Below are positions 9,998-21,571 of a DNA stretch of 64,000 bases, one piece after another (position 1 is the stretch's first letter; each line of letters starts with the position of its first letter). The translations under genes and the position numbers were made by a program. The notes beneath the pieces are model-generated. The model saw only the letters and a program-made list of their open reading frames with translations, was not told the origin of the DNA and ran no database searches. Source of the DNA: Chalara sp. BL73 (lineage: Eukaryota; Ascomycota; Leotiomycetes; Helotiales); NCBI GenBank assembly GCA_918026815.1, contig CAKJVC010000012.1, positions 2,232,001 to 2,296,000 of the forward strand, written 5' to 3'.

Positions 9998-11865
9998 ATG
10001 CTCTGTAGGGATGGAGCATTCACGCTGGGCAAAGTATTTCGACGACCGGTTAATCCTAAACGTAGGATGAATTCTTTTGATGGAACGAGCACCCTTGCTA
10101 CGGATGCTATGCGGTCAACCATGGCTTTTATAAGGGGACGTACGGTGTAAGTTGTGCTTGGGGAATTGGAGAAGCTCGATGGCTAATTGAGACGGGTGTT
10201 AGGTCTACCGTTCCGAGGTCGAATGGCTTACAGAATACATGGAGGCCCCAGCATGGGATTGTGTTTAATTCCTTATCGAATGCGAGTACCCCTCAAAACC
10301 TAAGCAAAACTACCATTGCAACCGCGGAACATGATGATATGATTGCGGCTACTTTGGAAGTGCCGGAAGGCATCGAGTCAAAGCCAGCTGTGCAAGAAGC
10401 GGCCATGGCGGAAGAGATTCTACCGGACGTGGACGTAGCCGAGGATCCAGAGCAGAAGGAGCTGCCGAAGTCGACAACAGCGTTTAAAATGTCGGAAGAA
10501 GTATTTAGAGCTGCCAGAAATGCTGAGCCTGGCTCCTCCGAGTCTTATTGGTCACATACTTTATATCGAGGGCCAGCGGACGATGTGAGTGGGGTTACTT
10601 CGAAAGTAAGAGTCCATTACTGCAAAAAGAAACATACAACGGAGCAGGTTTTACAGAGACATTTTATGAATAAGAAAGTACTTGGATTTGATATCGAATG
10701 GAAAACGGATACCCACAGGCTCTCTGGTGCCAAGAAGAATGTATCTTTGGTACAGTTGGCCAGTGAGGAGCGGATTGCACTTTTCCATATTGCTATGTAT
10801 GCAGGAGACAAGATTGAAGATCTCGTTGCGCCATCTTTAAAACGGATCATGGAAGATCCAGCAATTACCAAAGTAGGAGTTGCCATCAAAGGAGACTGCA
10901 CACGACTGAGAAACAACCTAGATATCCATGCCCAGGGGATATTTGAGTTAAGTCATCTTCATAAGCTGGTGACATGCTCTGCATCCAGAGACTTCAATCT
11001 CATCAACAAGAAACTCGTCTCGCTTGCCACCCAAGTAGAAGAACATCTCCATCTGCCACTCTTCAAAGGAGAGGTTCGAGGAAGTGATTGGAGCCAGCCT
11101 CTAGTGATGGACCAAATAGTCTATGCAGCCTCCGACTCTTACGCTGGAATACATCTTTACGACACTTTAAATTTAAAAAGGCTAGCTCTTGATCCCACAC
11201 CACCACTTCCATATCATGCCGAACTTAACAAGCCTATCCGTATCGCGGAGGGTATTGAGATTCCGAGCGAGGATGAAAATGAGGCCGAAGAACCAGAACC
11301 CCCTGTTTCTACACGAAAACAGCCTAAGAAACTGTCTCCTTCATACCTGGCAAAAGCTTCCGAAACTCTAGAACTGGATCCCGAACCCGAAGAGGGTTCT
11401 GATCCAGATACTGCATACGATCCACCTACTAAGACATCAACAACTTATTCTGCTTCTCGACCTAGCACGCGGGGCAAGACTACATCACACACAACCACTA
11501 AATCGCCTTCGCCTCCAACTCAAACGCAGCACGCTTTTCTAGCCTCTGCCACTCAACTTGCAGACTCGTACCGCGCTACACACCACCAGAATCGGGCTTC
11601 TCCCGCCTCGCTCCGCTGCTACTTTCTCTGGTACCAGAATCCTTCGCTATCATTGTCTGGGATTGCAGGAATGCTGCGAGCGGTGCCGCTGCAGCACTCA
11701 ACTGTTACGGGTTATATTGCCGATGCAGTCAAGTTTGAAGGCTTACCGTACGAGGAGGAACGGATGCGAGAGGTGCTGGGAGGAATGAAACCCGATGTGG
11801 CGTGGTGGAGATACAAGAAGCTGTCGAAAGAATGTGGGCTGGAAAGGAAAGAGGAGCAACAATAA
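9998..11865 (+). CDS. WRN/EXD2-like DEDDy 3'-5' exonuclease
   Basis: Two exons (9998-10146, 10203-11865) encode 603 residues. The RNase D/WRN exonuclease domain spans roughly residues 175-380. All catalytic positions are visible: ExoI FDIEW (Asp213, Glu215), ExoII GVAIKGDCTRLRNNL (Asp281) and ExoIII YAASD (Tyr357, Asp361), so it should be an active metal-dependent exonuclease on DNA or RNA. The N-terminus is basic and free of acidic residues apart from one Asp, compatible with a mitochondrial targeting peptide. A Pro/Ser/Thr-rich linker (about 405-500) leads to a C-terminal helical region with a Trp-Tyr pattern and the segment GMKPDVAWWRYKKL. It has no helicase domain. The start is the first in-frame ATG; an upstream non-coding exon is possible. 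Confidence 0.88.
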
Positions 11866-12713
11866 GCATACATCATGCATTTACGAAATGGCGTTAGGGG
11901 CAGGCATATATATGGCGTTGGTAGCATTGGACATACTCATAGCCTGCAGGTGGTGTTAGATTTAATGAATACACGATGAGCTGCCAATCAAAGTCAATGA
12001 TGCGAAACATGTCTGCTATGCCGTCGATTCGCCCACTGCTGTGAAAGAGTCATGGGAGTTCCGATTTATCTAATTGCAGTCGTATTGCGTGACATCCGTT
12101 GGTTGTTGAACATTGGGAATCTCTATGCAACGCCAAACTTGTTGCTGACACGGAATCAAGGCAGGAAGATAATACTGTACCCCTTCATCTAATTTGGGAA
12201 TGATAGGAACCACAGATCTGGGAGGAGATCTCGTCTGTGTTCCATGGTACCGGAACGATATACAGTAGGCCATCCGTCCCCCCTCGCTGCCGGTTGCCGT
12301 TGAGATCGTAGGACCACATCCCACCTCACTGGTTCATGAGACATGAATGTTCTGGAAGAGATTGGTCGAATATGATCCTGTGGCCCGATGGAGGCGCCAG
12401 CTGCAGACGCTAAGCTATATGTTATTTATGACTAAACTAGCCCATCTGATACGTTATTGTTATGATGGCTGTGCACTTGTATTTGCTTTTTTTTTTTGGT
12501 GCACTGTATGGTACCTACATCTATCTCGCTTCGCCCCTGGACCTACGTCACAGGGGACCAGAAGCACATGCCTGTGGAAGATGAGCTCTTTCAGGCCGTA
12601 AGCAGATCTATTGCAGAGTTAATGGGGCGGCGGGCTGTTTAACATATCGAAGTGGCCCCCCGCTCTGTGCGCAATTAGTTATTTCCTGTATGAGGGATAT
12701 AAAATTAATGATG
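11866..12713. other. Intergenic region upstream of ODC
   Basis: About 850 bp containing no gene I can support. It includes a T-run at about 12486-12499, a CCCCCC run near 12655 and the distal ODC promoter. Confidence 0.5.
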
Positions 12714-13615
12714 TTGGGCCACAAACAGCAATTGAGTGATTTTTGGTGGTGGATCTGGATTGGAACCGGGAGATCGCGGCTAAAGCGATATATAGTGGGG
12801 CAACACCACCATCTGCAATTTTTAAAACCGTCACCGACACAGTCAAACTACACACCTCAACACCATCTTTGCTTTCGAGCACCTTAACTCTTACCTCCAA
12901 AGAATAATTCATCATCTATCCAGACATCATCGAAAGGGTATCCCCTTTGCTACTGAGTACGCTACCCTATTTTGTCGCCGAGTTCGTTCCAGCGGGTGAG
13001 TACAAAGTGCAAGCAGCTTTCCTTCTGGCGACGCGGCGACATTGAGTGCGCTGCTTCATTCAGCCACACACCACTCAATTGTCCTGTTACACAAGTCCCT
13101 CGATCGTAGCAGGACTTGGTGATTTACTTGAAGCTCAGAGGCTAATCAACGTGTTCCTGACAGAATCTCTGGCGAGCCTCAAAAGGAAGCACCTCACCGT
13201 TTGACTGCCTTTGGTCAACTCAAAGGCATCCTCTGCAACACGGCTTCAGCAGCCGGAAATTTAGTCTCTGATCAAGATTTCTCTGAACGTCCTAACAGAC
13301 ACATCCTTAACACCCGCCCTCCTCCTGCTGCTGCAGCCTAAAAGACTAGAGCGTTCTCTGTTCGATTTGCCCCTCAACAACACTCCTTCGTCCGAAACCC
13401 CTCAGCTGCCGCATAGGACGAGTTTAGAGGTTCTTCCTCTGACCGAGGAAGAGTCGAGCCGACCTCGCGAGATCAGTGCAGGATCTGATCGATATCGACC
13501 CCCATAATACCCGTTCCGACCACAAGGTATGCTTCTACCGTTCAACTTGGTAGGCACAGCCTAACAGCCTAACAGACTAAATCTCCATAAACAACCTCGA
13601 AAGTCTCTCGAGGAT
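12714..13615 (+). promoter_or_regulatory. Promoter and long ATG-free leader of ornithine decarboxylase
   Basis: From 12714 to 13528 there is not one ATG on the plus strand (815 nt; about a dozen expected by chance). The only ATG before the ODC start (13529-13531) lies just inside a predicted intron. A GATATATAG motif at 12787-12795 may be a TATA element. Two candidate 5' UTR introns are seen: 12996-13163 (GTGAGT donor, GCTAATCAAC branch region, CAG acceptor) and 13527-13575 (GTATGC donor, CTAAC branch, CAG acceptor). A spliced leader would therefore be free of upstream ATGs. Fungal ODC genes are known for long regulatory leaders; control here is inferred. Confidence 0.6.
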
Positions 13616-15007
13616 ATGTCACCTTCCGCACTCGCCATTGAATCACCCCAAAGCGTTACATCTATCAAAGACTATTTTGATCATTCAAAGTCTTCTTATA
13701 TTGAGCTCAATGGCGCACATGTCCCCAAACAATTGATAGGGGCTGCCCTGAAGGAACGGGTCGAAAGCATCGATCACGAAATTTGCGAGCCGGGCGATGA
13801 AGATACGTTCTTCGTAGCTGATCTCGGCGAGGTCTATCGTCAACATATGCGATGGAAGAAGAACCTCTCGCGAGTTAAGCCTTTCTACGGTAAGCAGAAA
13901 CCGCATTCCATCTCCGTACTGAATATATATGCTAATCGTCCTGTAGCTGTCAAATGCAACCCTGATCCCCAAGTCATTCGCCTCCTGGCAGAGCTTGGAA
14001 CCGGATTTGACTGCGCTTCCAAGGCCGAAATCGAACAAGTCTTGAAGGCAGGCGTTGATGCCCATCGCATCATCTATGCCCAGCCGTGTAAGACCAACTC
14101 TTATGTACGATATGCTGCTTCTCAAGGAGTCAAGCAGATGACATTTGATAATACCGATGAACTGTATAAGATCAAGAAGCTCTTCCCAAGTGCTGAGCTA
14201 TTCCTCCGTATCTCCACTGATGACTCTCAAAGTTTGTGCCGCCTGAGTCTCAAGTTCGGAGCCGCTATGGACACCACCAACGACCTGCTCACTCTAGCCA
14301 AAGAGCTTGATCTTAATGTTGTTGGGGTCAGCTTCCACGTTGGCTCGGGTGCTTCCGATCCCAACGCATTCTGGAAGGCCGTCAAGGATGCCCGCACTGT
14401 TTTCGACGAAGCCCACTCTCATGGCTTCCACATGCGCATCCTTGATGTCGGTGGCGGATTCAGCAGCGACACTTTCGAGGACATGGCTGCTGTTCTAAGC
14501 GAGGCTTTGGACGAGTTTATGCCAAGCCACATCAACATCATTGGTGAGCCTGGTCGCTACTATGTCGCCTCTGCTTTCACGCTCGCAACTCATGTTATCG
14601 CGCGTCGTACTATTGAGGATCCTGCCACAGCCGAGAAGAGCTACATGCTCTATCTCAATGATGGTCTTTACGGCAACTTCTCGAGCATCATGTTCGATCA
14701 TCAAAAGCCCCTTGCCAAGATCTTGTCCGTCGCCAATAATAATAATTACTACAATACTACCGCTGCCAACGACACCCCTGATGGTATCGAATATTCCATC
14801 TGGGGTCCGACCTGTGATGGCATCGATCAGATTGCTACGAGCATCCGCTTCGACCACCTTTTGGATGTTGGCGATTGGCTCTATTTCGAGGATATGGGTG
14901 CTTATACCAAGTGCTCTGCTACTCGCTTCAATGGCTTCAGCGATTCTCACGATATCATCTATGTCGTAAGCGAGCCCGGTGCGAAGGCGCTTCTTGGTAT
15001 GCACTAG
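13616..15007 (+). CDS. Ornithine decarboxylase
   Basis: This PLP enzyme converts ornithine to putrescine, the committed step of polyamine synthesis, as a cytosolic homodimer. Two exons (13616-13889, 13947-15007) give 444 residues. Key sites are VKPFYAVKCNPDP with the cofactor lysine (Lys94 after splicing), FHVGSG (222-226), DVGGGF (258-263), EPGRYY (292-297) and WGPTCDGID with the catalytic cysteine (Cys381). The 57-nt intron at 13890-13946 is a multiple of three and has no in-frame stop, so the unspliced reading frame stays open and would insert 19 residues between Tyr91 and Ala92. Family alignment shows that it must be removed. Arginine decarboxylase-like relatives are excluded by length and by the CDGxD motif. 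Regulation is probably through the long leader and by antizyme, as in other fungi; the antizyme gene is not in the window. Confidence 0.96.
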   Translation: MSPSALAIESPQSVTSIKDYFDHSKSSYIELNGAHVPKQLIGAALKERVESIDHEICEPGDEDTFFVADLGEVYRQHMRWKKNLSRVKPFYGKQKPHSISVLNIYANRPVAVKCNPDPQVIRLLAELGTGFDCASKAEIEQVLKAGVDAHRIIYAQPCKTNSYVRYAASQGVKQMTFDNTDELYKIKKLFPSAELFLRISTDDSQSLCRLSLKFGAAMDTTNDLLTLAKELDLNVVGVSFHVGSGASDPNAFWKAVKDARTVFDEAHSHGFHMRILDVGGGFSSDTFEDMAAVLSEALDEFMPSHINIIGEPGRYYVASAFTLATHVIARRTIEDPATAEKSYMLYLNDGLYGNFSSIMFDHQKPLAKILSVANNNNYYNTTAANDTPDGIEYSIWGPTCDGIDQIATSIRFDHLLDVGDWLYFEDMGAYTKCSATRFNGFSDSHDIIYVVSEPGAKALLGMH

Positions 15008-15354
15008 ATAATAAGATTGTCACATCTTGCTTTATACAGTTTTTTTTCATAGAGCTATACTTTGGATTTCGCGAGTTGCACATGCAGAAGAGATGAGAAG
15101 CATTAGTGTATGGGTAGAGTTGTTGGCTTCCTTTTAGGCTACGCTACCAAGTTCCCTTAGAATAGCATACTCCCCGTCTTTTCGTTTAGTATAATAAAAA
15201 ATGACGTTCTGTAACGCATTTTGGCTCTTACTTTCATGACTATACATATTTCTACAATCGTTTTAATGCCTATGCTACAAGAACGCCATCCAGATGCAGA
15301 GTGGAGCAATATACATATACTGTACAAAATACAAATAACCCCCTCAACTCACAC
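15008..15354. other. Convergent 3' region of ODC and CYM1
   Basis: 347 bp of facing 3' UTR sequence. No gene is seen. Confidence 0.6.
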
Positions 15355-18300
15355 TCACGATCCAAGCGCAGCATCCTTTACATCGCCTTCTTCAAAGATC
15401 TCCGGCTCCGTAGGGGAAGGCGAGATCCCCATGTCTTTCGTCTCCCAGGTACCATCAACCCAAGATTTCTTCTCTCCCAGGAACGCCATGCTTCCCTCTC
15501 CCTTCTGCAGCCCTTCAATAACGAACTTCTCCGCGACCTGTCTGACCTGGTCTCTACTGACATCCAGCAACTGCTCACGCCTCGCCTGCTTCATCTCGCT
15601 GCTCACGCCGCTCAAGAACCGACCCATCCCCTCGGCGCTAACGCTCTTTGGTGCATCGACGCTCTGGAATACCGAGAGTTTCGCTTCTTCGAGATCTCGA
15701 TCCGTCCATTCTTTCTCCGCTGCCCATTTCCCTGCCTCTTCCATGATCTTGATCGTGTTCAGCGGGTTCGGGTCGCGGTATGAGTAGAATCCGAAGACGC
15801 CATCGAGACCTCGAAAGTATGCACCGCCGCCGTATGCACCGCCCTTTTCGCGGATCTCGTGGTGTAGATGTTTATGGGTCAGGAGTTGGGAGAGGATTTG
15901 TAAGGGCGCGGAGAGGGGTGAGGTGTATGATGTTGTTGGGAGGGCGAGCGAGCCGTAGTAGACTTGATAGGGTAGAGGGAAGAATGTTTTTGTATTTCTG
16001 CTCAAGGGCTGTGGGGTTGACGGCGGTGTGGGTATAGATGTAGTTGATGGGAGGGAACAGAGGAAGGTTTGGAGGTGGGACTCATTCGCCGATACACTTT
16101 CTTTACCGCAGGTAATGGCGGCGCGGAAGGTATTACCTCCGGAGAAGGCTAGCTGCTGAATTGTCTTGAGTTTTTGAATCACATCCGCTAGGCCCTCGGC
16201 TTCGGGGCGCGAGGCGAGGGATGTGATAAGCCTAACTTGTGATAATCCGCTTGTTTGCTCATTGAGTGCACCGTGGGTTGTTAATCCAGCTTCTGCGTAC
16301 GCTTTGGCATAGACATGGCCTGAGGAAGCGATATTATTTACTGCGCCATCTGCAGCTCCTTGGAGAAGCTGACGAATATGCGTCTCCGCTTGCGCACTAT
16401 CGAAGTCCGTCTCTACTATGAGTTTTTGTAGTAGGTTGAACATATCTGGAATGTTGCGATCCAAGGCCGTTCCGCTAAAGCTTAGACCTTCGCTGTAGGA
16501 ACGGAAGTCATGTGGCGAGGAAGAGAGGTGGTAGCGCGTCGTAATTCCCCCGGTTTTCAGCTTGATGAGATCCTCGAGCTGCTCCATGGACATGTCCTTT
16601 GTTCCAAGGCGCATGATGGCGTCTGTGAAGAGAGGGACTAGAGTTCTGAGTTCTTCAGGGAGATTCTCAAATCTGTTTACAGCTCGGAAATATGTCAGAC
16701 CATTGGTAGGTGCCTCGTGCCATTGTACGTTGACAGCACCAATCTTTGAGTCTCTCAGCTCAGCGACTTCGTGTTGGCGAGGGATGTCCCGAACATAGAC
16801 GGTGGGCAAACAGCTCAGGTCTTGTGTATTGGACTTTCCTTGCTCTTCAAGAAGCTCCAGTTCGCGCTTTTCTAATAGAGCCTGGGCTTCTGCTTCGCTG
16901 CCAGCCTTCTCAGTGACTTCCGCAATTTTACTAGAAAGGCGACTAGCTTCTTCTGAGGCGAGCTCATCGCCATATGTGGCAGAAGGTGTCATTGTAAAGG
17001 TCAAAGTATTATCGTTCAAAAGATACTTCTCCAACAAACCTTCCAGGTATCCACCCATAGCAAGCTCCTTCTCAAATGCCGATACTGTATCGTTCCAGGC
17101 CAAGGAATCAAAAGGATCAACGCCGTCAAACCACCTTGGCTTGATTCGATGCATGAGACCCATCCCAAACTTCGCTGTCTTGTGTTTCAAACTAAGTTCC
17201 ATCTGATGAAGATACCCATCAATCTTAGATTTCTCAAAGCCATTCTTATAGGCTTCCTCGAAGGTCTTGCGGATAGCCTCCTTGACCTTAGGCACGTCGG
17301 ATTCCTTGACACCAGTAAGACCAACTGAGAATATAAGGGCTGAGCCTGCATGGTCCATACCGCTGTTTGGACTCCATTCAGTACCCAAGCCAGCCTCGAT
17401 CAGATTTCGATATAAGGGCGATCCATAACCATCCATAAGTAACGAAGTAAGAATTCCTAACGAGAAAGCCTCCACGATATTCTTGGAATCTCCCATGAGC
17501 CACGATGTCGAAGTCTTGTACTGCATGTCCTTATCCACAAGAGGATCGATAGGCCCAGTGACAGTAATATTTTGAGCCCCACTTGAAAGATCAATAGGCT
17601 TCCGAAGCTCTACATCCCCCTTGATCCTCTCAAAGGCACTCAGCTGAGCATTCACTTCAACTAGATGGTCCGCAAGAGGCATATCGCCGTAAGTGAAGAC
17701 CTTGGCATTGCTTGGGTGGTAATGTTCAGCATGGAATTTCTTGAGCTGCTCATATGTCAAATCCGTCATTTTCTGCGGATCTCCTCCAGAGTTGTTGATG
17801 GCTGGGAACATGTGGTCTCTATATCTGATATAGTAAAGGTATCCTGCATCTGACATCTGGCCCTTCATTTCATTGTAGACGACGCCTTTAAAAACAAGCT
17901 TGCTATCTTCGGGATTTGCAGAGCCATCTGCTTCTGCCACTCGAGGATTTTGCGGCCCAACCCGCCATCCTTCCTGCGTGAAATCCGTTTGTTTTAATAA
18001 CGGATGTAGTGTGGCATCGAGATAGACAGACATAAGATTCTTGAAGTCTTGTTCATTTGTAGTGGCGAATGGGTAAAATGTATGGGCGTCTGCTGTGAAA
18101 GCGTTCATGAAGTTGGAAAGCGTCCGCGGAAGCATCTTAAAGAACGGATCGCGTATGGGATATCTACAAGTACTTAGCATATATATACTCCATCTCGGGT
18201 AGAGATATAACTACTTTTCACTTCCGCACAAGGTCGTATGTTCCAAAATATGCGGTACTCCCGTGTCATCTGGAGGATTCGTTTTGAACCCGATAGAAAA

Positions 18301-18504
18301 TACATTGTTCTTGTCCTCCCGAGCAACATGCAGGTAATCTGCCCCGGTCTTGTCGTGCTGCAGATGTAAAGCGGTTAATTCTAGCTCAGGGACATGCTTC
18401 GCGCGGAGCAGCGTAAAGCCATGAAGCTTTTCTCCCGGCTTTGGGTACTGTGCAAGCTCGGTGACTGCTTTGCGCACCGCGCCTTTGGAAGCATTTCGCA
18501 ACAT
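15355..18504 (-). CDS. cym1: Mitochondrial presequence protease (CYM1/PreP, M16C metallopeptidase)
   Basis: Two exons (18215-18504, 15355-18163) encode 1032 residues, the normal length of this family. The inverted zinc motif HILEH is at residues 85-89, followed by [21 protein letters not shown] with the intron falling inside the Lys codon. The distal zinc-ligand glutamate lies in the GVVYNEMKG segment. Later conserved blocks such as [18 protein letters not shown] and [11 protein letters not shown] (C-terminal half substrate clamp) are present. The enzyme degrades cleaved presequences and other short peptides in the mitochondrial matrix. The N-terminus [19 protein letters not shown] is a short basic amphipathic targeting sequence, shorter than usual but adequate. 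It is divergent from the taxilin gene, with 590 bp between starts. Confidence 0.95.
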
Positions 18505-19094
18505 TCTGGTTTTGATTGCCAGGCTCTGATGAAGGAAGTGGCCAACACAATATGCAGCGGAAGGGTATTAAATCCTGCACTGCGGTGGCTGCAACAGAAT
18601 CACACGAGGCTGTTGAAATGCCCTGCCCATATGCAAAATAAAAGATGGAGCCGTGCCAAGTGGGTGTAATTACAGACCCAACCAGCCAATCAGACGTCGC
18701 CTCGTTCGAAATTTGTTTGCCCAGTGTCATGTCGACCTTAATGTTGATGATGCCGTAGAACCTGGCCCAGGAACATATAATTGATCGCAGCCTTGTCCCC
18801 CAGCCCCCCCAGCATCCGTGTGTTGGAGATTGACCAAACATATTGCGGTGTATTGTTCCGAGGGAGAAGAGCTTCTGGCCGCCTTATTTGAAACTCCTCC
18901 TTTGGGACCTAGCTCGCTTCTTTGTACCCAAACACATCATCACCCAATAGGAGCTGGTTCACACGACAACTTGCAGAAACACAAGATCGCCGTCATACAC
19001 TACCATCTGGAGAGCATTAATCATTCATGACCAGAAGCTGTGCTTGCGCCAGCGAGCTTTAGTCCTCCCCCCCCCCCCGTCTCCGCGTGGCACC
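18505..19094. other. Divergent promoter region CYM1/taxilin
   Basis: 590 bp between the two start codons. It has an 11-nt C-run at about 19068-19078 just before the taxilin start and CT-rich stretches. No separate gene is supported. Confidence 0.55.
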
Positions 19095-20987
19095 ATGTCG
19101 ACTGCAAACAATCCGGCCCACACCTCTGTACCCACGAGCTCAAGACCTGCTACAACTCACGCTCATCCTGAGCCATATGCGAACGGCCATAGTCACCACC
19201 ATCATGATAATGGGGGGCAGTCAAGTGCAGGTGGAGCAAAGAAAGGGAAGCAGAAGAAGGCGTCGGACCCGAACGATGATGCAAAGATGATACAGGCGAA
19301 AATCGCACAACTGGAGCTCGATGCGGCCGAAGGGAAGGATCAGGAAGCTGAAATTGGTTCGTTCTACCTCTTCCATTGCCTCCGACTCGCATTTGTGGGG
19401 ATGTAGGTGCAGAATGGACAGTAACTCTGTCAATTATGGACTCAGAGGAGGCGATCAAACATTGCTTCTTAAGTCTACACACTTCTGCTCGTAACGAGGG
19501 CACGGTATACAAACAATAGAGTGGTACTGCATGAGGTGTGCTAGCCTGTTCAGAAGTCTGGCGTTGAGCATTATTGCCACATTTTAGCCCTCCCCCAGGT
19601 CCGAGATATCACTTCTGATCTATATATGCTAACAATAGTTCTCAGAGCGGGAAGTGAAGAAGGCGAATCGCGAACTAAACAGCTCAATGTCAAAGATGGA
19701 TGAACTGCAGAAAATTGAGACCCTACAAAAACGGGTCACGGAGCATCTTGCAGATATGAAGCGGTTAGAACGCGAGAATCTCAAGAACAAGAAAAGAGGT
19801 GATATACTGCAGAAAGAAAAGGATTACTCAAGGAATGAATTGACCAAGTCGAATACATTGAAAGAGAAGCTAGAGAAGCTTTGTAGAGAGCTCCAGAAGG
19901 AAAATAATCGGTTGAAGGTGCGCTTTTACCATGGATATGGAAGGGCAAACATACTCATGGTTGATTAGGGAGAGAACAAAACGCTGCAGGACTCGGAAAA
20001 ATCAAGCCGTCTAGCTTGGGACGAGAAGTTTCAACAAATGCTTTGGCAGTTGCAAGACTACCAGGAAGCGAAAGAAAATCCTCAAGCTCAGGTCGTCAAT
20101 ATAGAGGTTGAAGAACTGTAAGACGGATATTCCTTAACATGAGATCTCTCTGACAAAGTAACGCAGGTTCAAACTGAGGTTCAAATCCCTAATCGAGCAG
20201 TACGAGCTACGAGAACTACATTTCCACTCACAAATGCGGACAAAGGAGCTAGAAGTTCAGTATCATATGGCAAGGTTCGAGGAGAAGCGGAAAGCAGCTG
20301 AGGCAGAGTCATCACGGTCTCGGGCTCTGAACAACCAAGTAATGACATTTTCAAAAACTGAGACTGAGTTGCGGAATCAGTTGAATATTTACGTGGAAAA
20401 GTTCAAGCAGGTTAGACATATACTCTGGAGTTGCGTAATCCAGGGCTAATTTCCGACAGGTGGAGGATACTCTTAATAACAGCAATGATCTCTTCTTAAC
20501 GTTCCGAAAGGAGATGGAAGAGATGTCCAAAAAGACCAAACGCCTAGAAAAGGAGAATATGGCCCTGAACCGGAAACATGACGCAACGAATCGCAATATT
20601 CTAGAAATGGCGGAAGAGCGCACCAAGATCCAGCAAGAAGTCGTAGCAGAGAAGAAGAAAAACGCCAAGCTAACAAGCATCATCAATCAGATGCAAAAGC
20701 AGGGACGCGGCGTAGCAGGGAATATGGTCATGACGGAAGGTGGCCTGGATGGCGAGTATGCGGAAGGTGATGAAGGTACCGAGAGCGAGTATGAAGAGGG
20801 CTATGATGATGAAGAGGGCGAGGAGGGTGAAGGCGAGAGTGAGGAGGGCGAGTATGACACTGAGGATGAGATTCACGAACCGAAGACATTCGGTCCCGTG
20901 CCTCCACCTCCCAGCAGCTCCGTGAACGGTGTTACGGCTAATGTCAATGGCGTAAAGCAGCAACTCCAACGACCAACTGTAATGTAA
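19095..20987 (+). CDS. Taxilin-family coiled-coil protein
   Basis: Five exons (19095-19356, 19646-19917, 19969-20117, 20167-20410, 20460-20987) give 484 residues. After a low-complexity His/Ser/Lys start, a continuous coiled coil runs from about residue 75 to 385. It carries taxilin landmarks: LEKLCRELQKENNRLK, a KFQQML segment, LREKHF-like LRELHFHSQ, then RKEMEEMSKKTKRLEKEN. The C-terminus has a run of Glu/Gly/Asp repeats (about 420-450) and a Pro-rich end. In animals, taxilins bind syntaxins and the nascent polypeptide-associated complex; the role in fungi is little known and probably lies in vesicle traffic. Intron 1 (289 nt, branch GCTAACAA at about 19628) is much larger than the other introns here. 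The start is the first ATG, in a strong CACCATGTCG context. Confidence 0.9.
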
Positions 20988-21571
20988 GGCATTGTACTTG
21001 GTTGTCCCCATTTGCAATTTCGCAGGTTCGTGCTATTGCATCTGGTGTGTTCTAGTTCTGGAAATGACAACTCAATATACTATAAGTGTTATGAGCCGTG
21101 ACCTTGCCTGTGCACTCTAATCTACATTTGAAACCCTTATTTGATATTATACTTATATATCAGCTAAGTTTGTCACGCTCTACTAATTAAGCACAAGCAA
21201 TTTCGATAGCGTTCTTTGCTTCACCGCGATATTAGATTATTAGGTATGCTTTTGAATTTCCATGAAGAAGCGTATATTCACCGTTTTACAAATCGTTTGA
21301 CATAATGATCGAGCTATTCTAGTTAAGGGTATGTTCCAGGACTACACATTAAAATTTTGTCCTATATCACAGATATGAAACACCTAGTCTCCATGAAACC
21401 TGCCGCACCATCCGATTAATTTGCACTCATAAACAGATGTGAAAATAACACAGGCTAGCAGCCCCTTGTATTGAGGCCTGTAGCCACTACCGTCGAAATG
21501 TCTCATAAAGGTAAGCTAGAATCCAGCCTCATCAGGGTATATGCAGCTATACGCTTTCAGCACTTCGCCCT
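20988..21571. other. Convergent intergenic region
   Basis: 584 bp, AT-rich in its first half. It holds the 3' ends of the taxilin and transcription-factor genes. No further feature is seen. Confidence 0.55.

Noticed and set aside
14495..15004. 169-codon minus-strand frame inside ODC
   Set aside because: A mirror of the ODC codons with no family signal; ODC on the plus strand is certain.
16562..17206. Plus-strand frames opposite CYM1
   Set aside because: Antisense shadows of a well-supported conserved protease exon.
20170..20186. GGTTCAAATCCC resembling a tRNA B-box
   Set aside because: It lies in a taxilin exon and no cloverleaf can be built around it. A similar GGTTCAAATT on the minus strand near 6440 also lacks an A-box at the right distance.
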